From Verrucomicrobiota bacterium (lineage in GTDB: Bacteria > Verrucomicrobiota > Verrucomicrobiia > Limisphaerales > VHCN01), in the NCBI GenBank assembly GCA_016871675.1, contig VHCN01000031.1, forward strand, positions 1 to 37,707: 37,707 nucleotides of DNA. Direction: 5' to 3'. Positions 8,996-17,686 of the stretch are shown here, piece after piece. Both the position numbers and the translations under genes were made by a program. The stretch's first letter is position 1. Every line of letters begins with the position of its first letter. The notes beneath the pieces were generated by a model that had not been told where the DNA came from, ran no database searches, and saw only the letters and a program-made list of their open reading frames with translations.

Positions 8996-9961
8996 ATGCA
9001 GCGCATCACCCGCGACGCCGCCAGGAAATTCGCCTTCGACTGGCGCGATGAACCCATTCTGCGAGTCCGGCCGGGCGAGTCGTTTGAAGTCGAGACGTGG
9101 GACGCGAGCACCGGTTACTTCCAGACCCCGGCGGACAAGGCCATTCCCTCGAAGCGCCCCGGCTTCGACCGCTCGCCGCCGACCGCCAATCCCATCGGTG
9201 GCCCCGTGTGGATCGAGGGCGCCCAGCGCGGCGACACCCTGGTGGTGGCCGTCGAGGACATCGTGGTCGAGGGCCACTCGTGGATCGCGATCGGCCCGCG
9301 GCGCGGTCCGCTGGGCGAGAGCGCCCGCTGGCCGGAGTTGAGCGCGGACTACACCACCAAGATTTTCAAGCACACGCCCGGTCCGAGCGGAACGAACCGC
9401 GACGGCACGCTGCACTTCAGCGACACGCTCTCGTGGCCGATCACGCCGTTCATCGGCACGATCGGCACCACGCCGGATCGCGAGGTACACTCGAGCATCT
9501 CCGGGCAGGGCGAGTGGGGCGGCAACCTCGACATCCGCGACGTCGCGCCGGGCAACCGCATCCTCCTGCCCATCTTTCACGACGGCGCGCGATTTTATCT
9601 CGGCGACGTGCACGCGAGCCAGGGCGACACCGAGTTCACCGGCACCGCCGCGGAAACCTGCGCGACCGTGCGCGTGAAACTCGACTTGGTGAAGGGCCAG
9701 CGCGTGCCGTGGATGCGCATCGAGAAGCCCGCCTCAATTGTGAGCGTCTTTGCGGCCCGCCCGATGGAGAGCGCGGTCGAAACCGCGACCATCAACCTCA
9801 TGGACTGGCTCATCACCGGGCACGGCTTCACGCCGACGGACGCGTATTGCCTCGTGAGCACGTGCCCCGACTTCCGAATCAACGTCTACCAGTCGTGCAA
9901 GATCGCGAAGCTCGACTGCGTGGTGGGCGCCGAGTTGCCGCGCAAGTATCTGAACCACTGA
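8996..9961 (+). CDS. Acetamidase/formamidase family amidohydrolase
   Basis: A 321-residue protein matching the FmdA/AmdA family, which hydrolyses short amides such as formamide or acetamide to ammonia and a carboxylic acid. Recognisable segments are NPIGGPVWIEGAQRGDTLVV near the N-terminus, PFIGTIGTTPDREVHSS, the Gly-rich GEWGGNLDIRDVAPGNRILL, and the C-terminal half with GDVHASQGDTEFTGTA. The length is typical and no signal peptide is present, so it should be cytoplasmic. The ATG at 8996 follows a short divergent intergenic gap. Family assignment is secure; the substrate is not determined by sequence. It may supply nitrogen, which would fit the amino-acid catabolism further downstream. Confidence 0.9.
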   Translation: MQRITRDAARKFAFDWRDEPILRVRPGESFEVETWDASTGYFQTPADKAIPSKRPGFDRSPPTANPIGGPVWIEGAQRGDTLVVAVEDIVVEGHSWIAIGPRRGPLGESARWPELSADYTTKIFKHTPGPSGTNRDGTLHFSDTLSWPITPFIGTIGTTPDREVHSSISGQGEWGGNLDIRDVAPGNRILLPIFHDGARFYLGDVHASQGDTEFTGTAAETCATVRVKLDLVKGQRVPWMRIEKPASIVSVFAARPMESAVETATINLMDWLITGHGFTPTDAYCLVSTCPDFRINVYQSCKIAKLDCVVGAELPRKYLNH

Positions 9962-10018
9962 GTCGCTGGACGGGTGACGGGCTGTGACACGTCCTCCCCG
10001 GCCTCCGGGCAGCACCTC

Positions 10019-10046
10019 GAAATCCGTGTCCATCCGCGGTTCCATC
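10019..10046. repeat. Short dispersed repeat-like sequence
   Basis: On the minus strand this reads CGATGGAACCGCGGATGGACACGGATTT. I recall the phrase AACC(G/A)CGGATGGACACGGAT as recurring between genes in many bacterial chromosomes. Only one copy is present in this window, so repeat status rests on memory, not on the sequence here. Confidence 0.3.
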
Positions 10047-10111
10047 GGAGCGGTTTCTGCCGTTCTCGGAAATCCTCGCGCCCACGCGGCAGCTTTCGCT
10101 AGTCTCACGTC

Positions 10112-10894
10112 GTGAATCCGAGCGCGAATTACCTCGCCCGCTCCCGCGACTTGTTGACGGTCGTGGAGAAGCAACTCCCGGCCATCGCGCAGGCGGCGGA
10201 CTGGTTTGCGCAGACGATCCTCGCGGGGCGGATGGTCCATCTCTTCGGCTCCGGCCACAGCCGCATCCTCGTGGAGGAGATGTGGCCGCGTTACGGCTCG
10301 TTTCCCGGCTTCAACCCCATCGTCGAGCTCTCGCTGAGTTTCCACAACATGGTCGTCGGGCCGAACGGCCAGCGGCAGGCGATGTTCCTCGAAAACGTCC
10401 CCGGATTCGCCGCGCGCATCCTGCGCAACTTTGACCTCTCCGCAAGGGACTCCGCGCTCGTGGCGTCCTCGTCCGGTTGCAACGTCGTCCCGGTCGAGAT
10501 CGCGGAAGAGTTTCACAAGCGCGGCATCAAGGTCGTCGCCATCATCAGCCGTGCCCACTCCGAGGCCAGCGCCAGCCGTCACCCGGCGCGGAAAAAGTTG
10601 CAGGACTTCGCGGACGTCGTTCTCGACACCGGCGCGCCCGCCGGCGACGCGATGGTGCAGATCGACGGACTGGAGACGCCCGTCGCCCCCGGCTCCACGC
10701 TCGGCGGTTGCGCCATCGTCAATTGCATCAAAGCCGAGGTCGCCGCGCGACTCGTCGCCGCCGGCCAGCCCCCGCTTGTCCTCACCGCGGGCGCGGTCGT
10801 CGGCGCCGACCACGCCGCCGCGCTCTTCGAGGCCGCCTACGACGAACACGCGCAGCGACTCGCCGGACTTTACCAGCACCTGGGATCGGGTTGA
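10112..10894 (+). CDS. SIS-domain protein (COG4821-like)
   Basis: A 260-residue cytoplasmic protein with a GTG start at 10112; no nearer ATG exists. The sugar-isomerase (SIS) fold is marked by RMVHLFGSGHSRILVEEM, which binds the phosphate of a phosphosugar, and by a second strand-loop in ALVASSSGCNVVPVEIA. Overall it resembles the uncharacterised family of phosphoheptose-isomerase-like proteins (COG4821). Such proteins are often linked to amino-sugar catabolism, but the substrate here is unknown. The next gene begins 4 bases after its stop, so the two are almost certainly co-transcribed. Confidence 0.85.
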   Translation: MNPSANYLARSRDLLTVVEKQLPAIAQAADWFAQTILAGRMVHLFGSGHSRILVEEMWPRYGSFPGFNPIVELSLSFHNMVVGPNGQRQAMFLENVPGFAARILRNFDLSARDSALVASSSGCNVVPVEIAEEFHKRGIKVVAIISRAHSEASASRHPARKKLQDFADVVLDTGAPAGDAMVQIDGLETPVAPGSTLGGCAIVNCIKAEVAARLVAAGQPPLVLTAGAVVGADHAAALFEAAYDEHAQRLAGLYQHLGSG

Positions 10895-10898
10895 CCTC

Positions 10899-11816
10899 AT
10901 GCGCGCGCAGCCGAGTTGTCGGAGAAGGCCCGCTTGGGAGCTGGTTGCCGTGCTCGGTCTGGTCGCGACGTGGACGTGTCACGCTGCCGCCGCCGGCGCG
11001 ATCAAGCCCCCGCGCGCCGCGCGCTCGGTTCACCTCGGTTATCCCGCGCCGGACGCCGCGCTGTTTTACACCGAGATGGTCGTCGAGGAGTCCGTCAACG
11101 GCAGTTACTTCATGGCCGCGGGCTGGAACACGGGCTACCTCGGCGTCCAGCAACTCGGCCCGCCGACGAACAAGGTCGTCATCTTTTCCGTGTGGGACCC
11201 GACGAAGGGCGACAACCCCAACGCCGTGAAACCGGAGGACCGCGTCGAGTTGCTGCACGAGGGCGAGGGCGTGCGCATCCGGCGCTTCGGCGGCGAAGGC
11301 ACCGGCGGCCAATGCATGGCGCCGTTCGCGTGGAAGGTCGGCGAGACGAATCGCTTTCTCATGCGGGGCGAAGTGCAGGGTGACAAGACCGCATACACGG
11401 CGTGGATCTGGCGCGCCGACCGCGGCGACTGGTGGAAGCTCGCGACGTTCCGCACACAGTCGAAAGGCTCGCCATTGCGCGGGCTTTACTCGTTCGTCGA
11501 GGACTTTCGACGCGACACAAGAAGCGCGACCGAACGCCGCCGCGCGCGCTTCGGCAATGGCTGGGTGCAGACGGTCGCAGGCGCATGGCAGCCGCTGGTG
11601 AAGGCGCGTTTCACCGCATCCTCCGCCGAGTGGGAGGCGAAGGACACAATCGACGCCGGCGTCCGAGACGGTTGGTTTCAACTCGCGACCGGCGGGGAGA
11701 CGAAGACCACCACGCCGCTTCGCTCGGTGATGGAATTGCCGCCGTCCCAGCGCAAAGCGCCGGCGCGGTTGCCCGAACCGGCCGCGCCCGCGAAACCCGC
11801 GCCGGGACCCCGTTGA
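10899..11816 (+). CDS. Secreted DUF3472 protein
   Basis: A 305-residue protein whose N-terminal stretch, WELVAVLGLVATWTCHAAAA, acts as a signal peptide after a basic start. The DUF3472 core is clear: a strand with FYTEMVVEESVNGSYFMAAG, then TGYLGVQQLG, then KVVIFSVWDPTKGDNPN, and a later LRGLYSFVEDFRRD. Many homologues carry an extra N-terminal DUF5077 module, which is absent here. The function is unknown; the fold suggests a secreted carbohydrate-binding or surface protein. It begins 4 bases after the SIS gene and ends 2 bases before the putA start codon, so the three genes form one compact unit. Confidence 0.8.
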   Translation: MRAQPSCRRRPAWELVAVLGLVATWTCHAAAAGAIKPPRAARSVHLGYPAPDAALFYTEMVVEESVNGSYFMAAGWNTGYLGVQQLGPPTNKVVIFSVWDPTKGDNPNAVKPEDRVELLHEGEGVRIRRFGGEGTGGQCMAPFAWKVGETNRFLMRGEVQGDKTAYTAWIWRADRGDWWKLATFRTQSKGSPLRGLYSFVEDFRRDTRSATERRRARFGNGWVQTVAGAWQPLVKARFTASSAEWEAKDTIDAGVRDGWFQLATGGETKTTTPLRSVMELPPSQRKAPARLPEPAAPAKPAPGPR

Positions 11817-11818
11817 AC

Positions 11819-14800
11819 ATGAGCACCACGGCGAAGGACTCGCAGTTGATCGAGTCCGCCATCGCGCTCGCGCGCGCGTTGCAGGCGCGCGCGACGGGGC
11901 TTCAGACGCCGCACGAGCGCCGCCAGCAGGCCGAGTTGGACCGCATGCTTCAGACGCCCGCGGACAAGGTCACGCTGGTGCAACTCACCGACCAGGCGTT
12001 CCGTTGTCGCGCGGTGTCGCGCACGGCGGACCACCTCACGCACATCCTCGACGCGCAGGGCGTGCCGCGCTTCTTCAGCCCGATGGACCGCGCGCTCTTG
12101 CGCGGGTTCCAGACCTTCGGCGGATGGCTGCCGGGCGTGTCCGTCCCGCTCGTGAAGGAGCACATGCAGCACGAGACCGCAAACGTCGTGCTGCCGGCCG
12201 AGACCGAGCTGCTCACGCGGCATCTCCGCGCGCGCCAGTCGGAGGGCGTGCGGATGAATCTCAACTTCCTGGGCGAAGCCCTGCTTGGCGAGGAGGAAGC
12301 CGCGCACCGGCTCGAGAAGTATCTTGCCGCACTACAATTGCCCGAGGTCGAGGTGATGTCCGTAAAAATCTCGACGCTTTTCTCGCAGATCCATCCCCTC
12401 GCGCGCGACCACACGCTGCGCGTGCTGTGCGAGCGGCTCGAATTGCTCTATCGCGAGGCGGCGCACCTGAAGTTCACGCGGCCCGACGGTTCGCACGCGG
12501 CGAAGTTCATCTACCTCGACATGGAGGAGTATCGCGACCTGCACCTCACCGCGCAGGCGTTCATGCGCGCGCTCGACCGGCCGGGGCTGCAACACGCGGG
12601 CGCGGGCATCGCGTTGCAGGCCTACATCCCGGACTCGGCCCGCGCGCAGCGCGAGCTGAACGACTGGGCGCGGCGGCGCGTCGCGGCCGGTGGCGCGCCG
12701 ATCACCGTTCGCATCGTGAAGGGCGCGAACATGGAAATGGAGCGTGTCGAGGCGTCGTTGCGCGACTGGCCGCAGGCGCCGTTCAAGTCGAAGCGTGAGA
12801 CGGACGCCAACTTCAAGCGCATGCTCCGCGAGGCGATGCGCCCGGAGAATCTCGCCGCCGTGCGTGTGGGCGTCGCTTCGCACAATCTCTTCGACCTCGC
12901 CTTTGGGCTCGTGCTCGCAGCGGACGCGCAGGCCGGTGACCGGGTGCAATTCGAGATGCTCGAGGGCATGGCGAATCACCAGCGGCGCGCGCTGCTCGAG
13001 CATTCGCGCAACCTGCTCCTCTACGCGCCCGCGTGCCGCAAGGAGGAGTTCCTCAACGCCATCGGCTATCTCATCCGCCGGCTCGACGAGAACACCGGGC
13101 CGGAGAATTTCCTGCGGCACGCGTTCCGGTTGAACGTGGGCTCGGCGGACTGGGATCAACTGGAGCGCGGCTTCCGCGAAGCGTTCGAGGTGAGAGCCTC
13201 CGACGCACCGCGTCGCACGCAGGACCGGTTGACGGAGCGATCGGATGCGCCGCGCGCGGAGATGGACTGGCGTCACTTCCAAAACGAGCCGGACACCGAC
13301 TGGTCGCTTCCGCAGAACAGCGCGTGGGCCGCGAGCATCGGGGCGAGGCAGGCGGCGGGCACGACCGAGATTCCGCTGGTGATCGGCGGCGAGCCATTGG
13401 CATTTGACAACCGGCAACCGGCCATCGGCCATTGTCTCGATCCATCCCGCCCCGGCGTGGTCGTGGCGCGGTATCGCGTGGCGGACGTGTCGGACATCGA
13501 GCGCGCGGTCGCTTGCGCGAAGGCCGATCCCGATGGCTGGCGCGCAATGACCCTGGATGAACGCAGCGCCGTGCTCGGCCGCGTGGCGCAGGAGCTTCGC
13601 CGCGCCCGCGCCGATTTGATGTGGGCCGCGCTCGCGAATGGAGGCAAGACGCTCGCCGAGTCCGATCCCGAGGTGAGCGAGGCCGTGGATTTCGTGGAGT
13701 TCTACCGCGCCAGCGCGCGGGAGTTTTTCGAATTGGGGGGCGTCACCGAACGAGGCGCCACCTCATGGGCACCGGGCTTCAGCCCGGTGAGCGGGCCTGA
13801 AACGAAATGGCCAGCCGCGTCAGCGGCTTCCCCTCGGGTCAAAGCCATGGAAACGGCTGCACCCGTTGACCGGCCGGCCAACACCGCGCCGAAGCCGGGG
13901 GCTGAAGAGAGGATTCACGCAGCCGGCCGCGGCGTCGTGGTCGTCGTGCCGCCGTGGAATTTTCCCATCGCGATTCCCGGCGGCGGCGTCGCGGCGGCGC
14001 TCGCGGCGGGGAACACGGTCATCCTCAAGCCCGCGTCGGACACCGTGCTCATCGCGTGGGAGTTGTGCCAGTGCTTCTGGCGCGCGGGCGTGTCGCGGCG
14101 CGTATTGCAGTTCGCACCGTGTCCCGGCAGCGGCGCGGGCGCGCGACTCGTCACGCATCCGGACGTGGATGCCGTCATCCTCACCGGCGGCACGGACACT
14201 GCGCTGCGCATGTTGAACGCGCGCCCCGACCTGCGGCTCTTCGCCGAGACGGGCGGCAAGAATGCGACCATCATCACCGCGCTTTCCGACCGCGAGCTTG
14301 CGATCAAGCACCTCGTCCACAGCGCGTTCAGCCACAGCGGGCAGAAGTGTTCCGCCACCTCGCTGCTGCTGCTCGAGGCGGAAGTTTACGAGGATGCCGC
14401 GTTCAAGCGCATGCTCTGCGACGCCGTGAAGAGCCTCCACGTCGGCAGCGCGTGGGACTTGCCCACGCGCGTCGGTCCGCTCATTCGCCCGCCGGGCGGT
14501 GACTTGGAAGCGGCGCTCAAGACGCTCGAGCCCGGCGAATCGTGGGCCGTGCTGCCGCGACAGGTCGGCGACAACCCGCACTTGTGGTCGCCCGGCGTGA
14601 AATGGGGCGTGCAGCCCGGAAGTGTCACGCACCTCACGGAGTTCTTCGGGCCGGTGCTCGGCGTGATGCGCTTCGAGCGGTTGCACGAGGCCATCGCGCT
14701 CGTGAACCAGACCGGCTACGGGCTCACGAGCGGCCTCGCGAGCCTCGACGACCGCGAGCAAGCCGAGTGGCTCGCGGGCATCCGCGCGGGCAACCTCTAC

Positions 14801-15610
14801 ATCAACCGCCCGACGACCGGAGCGGTGGTGCTGCGCCAGCCGTTCGGCGGGATGGGCAAGTCCGTCTTCGGCGCGGGCATGAAGGCGGGCGGGCCGAACT
14901 ACGTGGCGCAGTTCATGCAGTTCACGGAGTCCGACGAGCCAGACTCGCCGGACACGTCCGACTCGCGAGACAAATCCACCGGCCCGTTGCTGCCTGGCTT
15001 CATCGAAATCCTGCGCCACCTCGCGCCCGACGCCGCGCCCGCGCCGGACGTCCGTCGCACGCTCGCCGCGGTGCGGAGCTACGCGCGGAACTTCCGCGGA
15101 GAGTTCAGCCACGCGCACGACCACTTCCGCCTGCTCGGACAGGACAACTTCCGCCGCTACCTGCCCGTGCGCGAGGTGCGCGTGCGGGTCGGCGCGGCGG
15201 ACACTTTCTTCGAGAACGCCGCGCGCCTCGCCGCGGCACGCATCGCGGGGTGCCGCATCACCGCGAGCCACGCGCTGCCTTTCACGTCGGCGTCGGTGCA
15301 GTTGCTCCACGAGTTGACCGAGGAATGGGCTGGAGGCATCGAGTTTATCGAGGAGTCGGATGCTCAACTCGCCGCTGCGGTCCGCACACGACAGGCAGAC
15401 CGCATCCGCTTCGCCGCCGAGGACCGCGTGCCGCGCGTCGTGCGCGACGCCGCGGCGGAAACCGGTCTGTTCCTGGCCGACGCGCCCGTGGTGTCCGAGG
15501 GCCGCGTGGAACTGCTCTGGTATCTGCGCGAGCAAAGCATCAGCCACGACTACCACCGCTACGGCAACCTCGGCGCGCGCGGCTGCGATTCGCGCCGCGA
15601 ACCGGCGTGA
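11819..15610 (+). CDS. putA: Bifunctional proline dehydrogenase / L-glutamate gamma-semialdehyde dehydrogenase
   Basis: A 1263-residue PutA-type enzyme that oxidises proline to P5C (FAD domain) and then to glutamate (NAD domain). The proline dehydrogenase barrel spans about residues 60-470. It includes RMNLNFLGEALLGEEEA, IRIVKGANMEME-type strands (VRIVKGANMEMERVE here), and the substrate-binding YLIRRLDENTGPENFLRHA. The aldehyde dehydrogenase domain has GVVVVVPPWNFPIAIPGGG, the general base Glu810 in FAETGGKN and the nucleophile Cys844 in SGQKCSATS. A C-terminal region of about 230 residues follows, as in longer PutA forms. The ATG at 11819 lies 2 bases after the DUF3472 stop. Residues about 640-698 are not ALDH-like and are encoded by an in-frame palindromic insertion. 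No DNA-binding N-terminus is present, so it is not an autoregulator. Confidence 0.93.
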   Translation: MSTTAKDSQLIESAIALARALQARATGLQTPHERRQQAELDRMLQTPADKVTLVQLTDQAFRCRAVSRTADHLTHILDAQGVPRFFSPMDRALLRGFQTFGGWLPGVSVPLVKEHMQHETANVVLPAETELLTRHLRARQSEGVRMNLNFLGEALLGEEEAAHRLEKYLAALQLPEVEVMSVKISTLFSQIHPLARDHTLRVLCERLELLYREAAHLKFTRPDGSHAAKFIYLDMEEYRDLHLTAQAFMRALDRPGLQHAGAGIALQAYIPDSARAQRELNDWARRRVAAGGAPITVRIVKGANMEMERVEASLRDWPQAPFKSKRETDANFKRMLREAMRPENLAAVRVGVASHNLFDLAFGLVLAADAQAGDRVQFEMLEGMANHQRRALLEHSRNLLLYAPACRKEEFLNAIGYLIRRLDENTGPENFLRHAFRLNVGSADWDQLERGFREAFEVRASDAPRRTQDRLTERSDAPRAEMDWRHFQNEPDTDWSLPQNSAWAASIGARQAAGTTEIPLVIGGEPLAFDNRQPAIGHCLDPSRPGVVVARYRVADVSDIERAVACAKADPDGWRAMTLDERSAVLGRVAQELRRARADLMWAALANGGKTLAESDPEVSEAVDFVEFYRASAREFFELGGVTERGATSWAPGFSPVSGPETKWPAASAASPRVKAMETAAPVDRPANTAPKPGAEERIHAAGRGVVVVVPPWNFPIAIPGGGVAAALAAGNTVILKPASDTVLIAWELCQCFWRAGVSRRVLQFAPCPGSGAGARLVTHPDVDAVILTGGTDTALRMLNARPDLRLFAETGGKNATIITALSDRELAIKHLVHSAFSHSGQKCSATSLLLLEAEVYEDAAFKRMLCDAVKSLHVGSAWDLPTRVGPLIRPPGGDLEAALKTLEPGESWAVLPRQVGDNPHLWSPGVKWGVQPGSVTHLTEFFGPVLGVMRFERLHEAIALVNQTGYGLTSGLASLDDREQAEWLAGIRAGNLYINRPTTGAVVLRQPFGGMGKSVFGAGMKAGGPNYVAQFMQFTESDEPDSPDTSDSRDKSTGPLLPGFIEILRHLAPDAAPAPDVRRTLAAVRSYARNFRGEFSHAHDHFRLLGQDNFRRYLPVREVRVRVGAADTFFENAARLAAARIAGCRITASHALPFTSASVQLLHELTEEWAGGIEFIEESDAQLAAAVRTRQADRIRFAAEDRVPRVVRDAAAETGLFLADAPVVSEGRVELLWYLREQSISHDYHRYGNLGARGCDSRREPA
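13733..13915. repeat. Palindrome-rich insertion inside putA
   Basis: This stretch holds a perfect 9-bp hairpin (13770-13778 with 13781-13789), a 6-bp hairpin (13813-13818 with 13823-13828), and nested arms GGTCAA 13837-13842 / TTGACC 13866-13871 with AGCC 13843-13846 / GGCT 13855-13858 inside. CCGGGGGCTGAA near 13897 mirrors the TTCAGCCCGG of the first hairpin. It is open in the putA frame and encodes Pro/Ala-rich sequence between FYRASAREFFE and RGVVVVVPPWNF, which are close together in typical PutA/ALDH proteins. Confidence 0.75.
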
Positions 15611-15690
15611 GGCGAACGCCCGGCGGGAGAACGTCACACCGAGTTGGAAGCAGGTGCTGAAAAGCGACGGCCGCCCGTCCTGTGCCGCGT

Positions 15691-16794
15691 TCACTCGTAT
15701 GCGGCGACAGGCTTGCCCAACACATCCATCCGCGGCTGGATGCCGAGGCCGGGCGCGGTGCCTGCAGCGAGGCGGCCGTGTGTGCGCCGGGGCGCGCCGG
15801 CGGCGATGGACTTGGTCACGTAGCTGTTGAAGTCGGTGCTGGTGAAGAGGAACCCGGCCGGCGTGCTGTGCGCGAGGTGCGCGATGGCGGCGGTCACGAT
15901 GTCGCCGCCCCAGGTGTCCTCAATGGTCATCGCGAGGCCGAGCGAGACGCAGAGGTCGCGGGCCTGCCGGGTCTTGGTGAGGCCGCCGAATTTGCTGATC
16001 TTCAGATTGACCACGTCCATCGCGAAGTCGGATTTCCCGCGCACGAGCATGCCGATATCATCCACGACTTCGTCGAGTACGAAGGGGTGGTCCGTCGCCC
16101 GGCGCACGGCGAGGCACTCCTCATAGGTGAGGCAGGGTTGCTCGATGTAAATGTCCACGTCGCGCACGGCGCGGCAGACGCGGATGGCTTCGTGCTGGGT
16201 CCAGCCCGTGTTTGCGTCGGCCACGAGTCGTTCGCCGGTCGCGAGCACCGCGCGCACGGCGCGGATTCGTTCAATGTCCACGTCCGGGTCGCCACCGACC
16301 TTGAGTTGGAATCGGCCGTAGCCCTCTGCGCGATAGCCTGCGACGCGTTTCGCCATCGCATCGGGAGTGTCCTGTGAAATGGCGCGGTAGAGATGGAAGT
16401 CCTCGCCGAAACGCCCGCCCAGCAACACACACACAGGCAGGCCCGTGGCCTGGCCGAGGATGTCCCAGCACGCCATGTCCACGGCGGACTTCACGTAGGG
16501 ATGGCCTTTCAAGACCGCGTCCATGCGGCGCGCGAGCTTGGTGAGTTCGAGCGGATTCTCGCCGAGCAACTGCGGAGCGAGTTCCGCGAGTCCTGCGCGC
16601 ACACCGGCCGCGTAAGCTGCAAGATACGCCGGGCCGAGCGGACACACCTCGCCCCAACCGGTGAGGCCCGAGTCCGTTTCGACCGCGACGACGGTGCTGT
16701 CGAACACCGTGACGGATTTGCCGCCGCTCCACTTGTAGCTGCCCTCGTGCAGCGGGAGGTCCACCTGATACACGGCGATGCGGGTGATGTTCAT
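15691..16794 (-). CDS. Enolase-superfamily enzyme, hydroxyproline dehydratase/epimerase-like
   Basis: A 367-residue mandelate racemase/muconate lactonizing enzyme family protein. Acid-base lysines fit K165 (in FQLKVGG) and K265 (in [10 protein letters not shown]). Metal ligands fit D193 (VADANTGW), E218 (YIEQPC) and D241 or E242 (VLDEVVDD). The segments [13 protein letters not shown] and [17 protein letters not shown] closely resemble the subgroup containing hydroxyproline-betaine 2-epimerase and cis-3-hydroxy-L-proline dehydratase; this assignment is from memory. Proline-derivative chemistry fits the neighbouring 4-hydroxyproline epimerase and putA, but the exact substrate is open. The ATG at 16794 overlaps the TGA of the upstream GxxExxY frame by four bases (ATGA). 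It is the last gene of the minus-strand run and converges with putA. Confidence 0.85.
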   Translation of the reverse strand: MNITRIAVYQVDLPLHEGSYKWSGGKSVTVFDSTVVAVETDSGLTGWGEVCPLGPAYLAAYAAGVRAGLAELAPQLLGENPLELTKLARRMDAVLKGHPYVKSAVDMACWDILGQATGLPVCVLLGGRFGEDFHLYRAISQDTPDAMAKRVAGYRAEGYGRFQLKVGGDPDVDIERIRAVRAVLATGERLVADANTGWTQHEAIRVCRAVRDVDIYIEQPCLTYEECLAVRRATDHPFVLDEVVDDIGMLVRGKSDFAMDVVNLKISKFGGLTKTRQARDLCVSLGLAMTIEDTWGGDIVTAAIAHLAHSTPAGFLFTSTDFNSYVTKSIAAGAPRRTHGRLAAGTAPGLGIQPRMDVLGKPVAAYE

Positions 16795-17255
16795 CGGAGG
16801 GATGGGCCGCAAAGAACGCAAAGCGACGCAAAACATGGCGTGAAGACGGAGCGGAATGAAGTTCCTGCCGCCGGCGGAGACTCTGACACCACGAACTTCT
16901 TTATCGCGAACTTCGGCGCGTCGAAGTTGACGGGCGCGCGGTGTTCGGTCCGCGACGCGCGAAGGTGACCGAGAAGTTGCGCGACATGTTCGTCACAGAA
17001 CGCGCGCGCAGCTTTGAGTCCCACGATCCGTTGTCCTTCGATGAAAAGGTCGGCAAACAACTCACCGATGACCGTGCCGCCTTCATCGCGCACTGTAAGC
17101 GGATGTTGCTGCTTGACGTCAAGGCCGGGGCTTCGCAGTCGATGCACAAGCGCATTCCCGTAGACTTTCTCCAAGTGCCCCGGTCCGAGGTAACGGTGAA
17201 TCGAATAGGCGGCTTCCCGCACTTGGTCGCACAATTGGAACACGCGGTCTTTCAT
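16791..17255 (-). CDS. GxxExxY protein, probably catalytically degraded
   Basis: A 154-residue protein. The ATG at 17255 has an AAAGGA ribosome site 7 bases upstream. The signature GHLEKVY gives the family its name, and the fold is a PD-(D/E)XK nuclease-like domain. The usual acidic Asp is present in ADLFIEGQ, but the expected Glu of the E-L-K-A motif is Gly (VGLKA, codon GGA instead of GAA), so nuclease activity is unlikely. The conserved tail [11 protein letters not shown] then [13 protein letters not shown] is intact. After it the frame runs on through a flanking inverted repeat to give an extra C-terminus, ending in a stop that overlaps the next start. The biological role of the family is not established. 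Confidence 0.75.
   Translation of the reverse strand: MKDRVFQLCDQVREAAYSIHRYLGPGHLEKVYGNALVHRLRSPGLDVKQQHPLTVRDEGGTVIGELFADLFIEGQRIVGLKAARAFCDEHVAQLLGHLRASRTEHRAPVNFDAPKFAIKKFVVSESPPAAGTSFRSVFTPCFASLCVLCGPSLR
16806..16833 (+). repeat. Left inverted repeat flanking the GxxExxY gene
   Basis: This reads GCCGCAAAGAAC followed by GCAAAGCGACGCAAAA. It matches, in inverse orientation, the sequence at 17273-17299 at 23 of 28 positions counting one extra base. The pair brackets the GxxExxY gene, like the ends of a small mobile cassette. Confidence 0.6.
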
Positions 17256-17272
17256 GCTGGAGTCCTTTCCCC

Positions 17273-17299
17273 TTTGCGTTGTCTTGAGTTCTTTGCGGC
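17273..17299 (-). repeat. Right inverted repeat flanking the GxxExxY gene
   Basis: Read on the minus strand: GCCGCAAAGAAC then TCAAGACAACGCAAA. It is the inverse partner of 16806-16833 and lies only 9 bases from the stop of the truncated gene at 17309, so the cassette may have entered at that gene's 3' end. Confidence 0.6.
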
Positions 17300-17308
17300 A
17301 AATCTCGG

Positions 17309-17686
17309 TCAATTCGGCGGCATGCCCCAGAGTGCGCCCAATGGCTCGAACATCTGCGGGTCGTGTTTCTCGAGCAGCCAGCCCGCGCCGGGGTCATACT
17401 CGGCTTTCGGCCGCGTGCCGGGATACCCGGGCGAAAACCAGAGCGGCACCTCGCGCAGCTTCGCGACGGCATTCGCCGGCACGACGCGAACAATCTCCGC
17501 GAGTTGAGCCGGCGTGAGCTTGAGCGCCTTCTCGGTTTCGTCCGCCCGCTCGCCGGGCAACTTCTCGCTCCCGGGCACGGTCCGGCCTTCGATCTGGCGG
17601 GTCTTGTAGCCTTCGGCGGCTTTGGGTGGAAGCGGCGACGCGATGAACGCGGCCGCGCAAAGTGCAAGGGTTCTCATGATTCTCAT
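17309..17686 (-). pseudogene. Secreted metallopeptidase-like protein with its core deleted
   Basis: A 125-residue open frame with the signal peptide MRIMRTLALCAAAFIASPLP. The mature part has LREVPLWFSPGYPGTRPKAE, then YDPGAGWL, and jumps at once to LEKHDPQMFEPLGALWG. From memory, longer Planctomycetota/Verrucomicrobiota proteins share both segments but place roughly 100 or more residues between them, including an H-E-x-x-H-like metal site. That region is missing here without breaking the frame, so the product should lack catalysis. The ATG directly abuts the TGA of the 4-hydroxyproline epimerase (no gap), so it is still read within that operon. It could also be a naturally short protein; the deletion reading is inference. 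Confidence 0.5.

Noticed and set aside
9734-10900. Long open frame on the minus strand opposite the SIS gene
   Set aside because: Translation is Arg/Asp/Gly-biased with no recognisable domain, and it lies opposite clearly homologous acetamidase and SIS genes. It is a high-G+C shadow frame.
15665-15680. Hairpin between the converging putA and enolase-family genes as a terminator
   Set aside because: Only a 5-bp GACGG/CCGTC stem without a T-run, too weak to call.
13820-15694. 624-codon minus-strand frame opposite putA
   Set aside because: The plus strand carries unmistakable ALDH motifs. The minus frame is low-complexity Arg/Ala/His without motifs.
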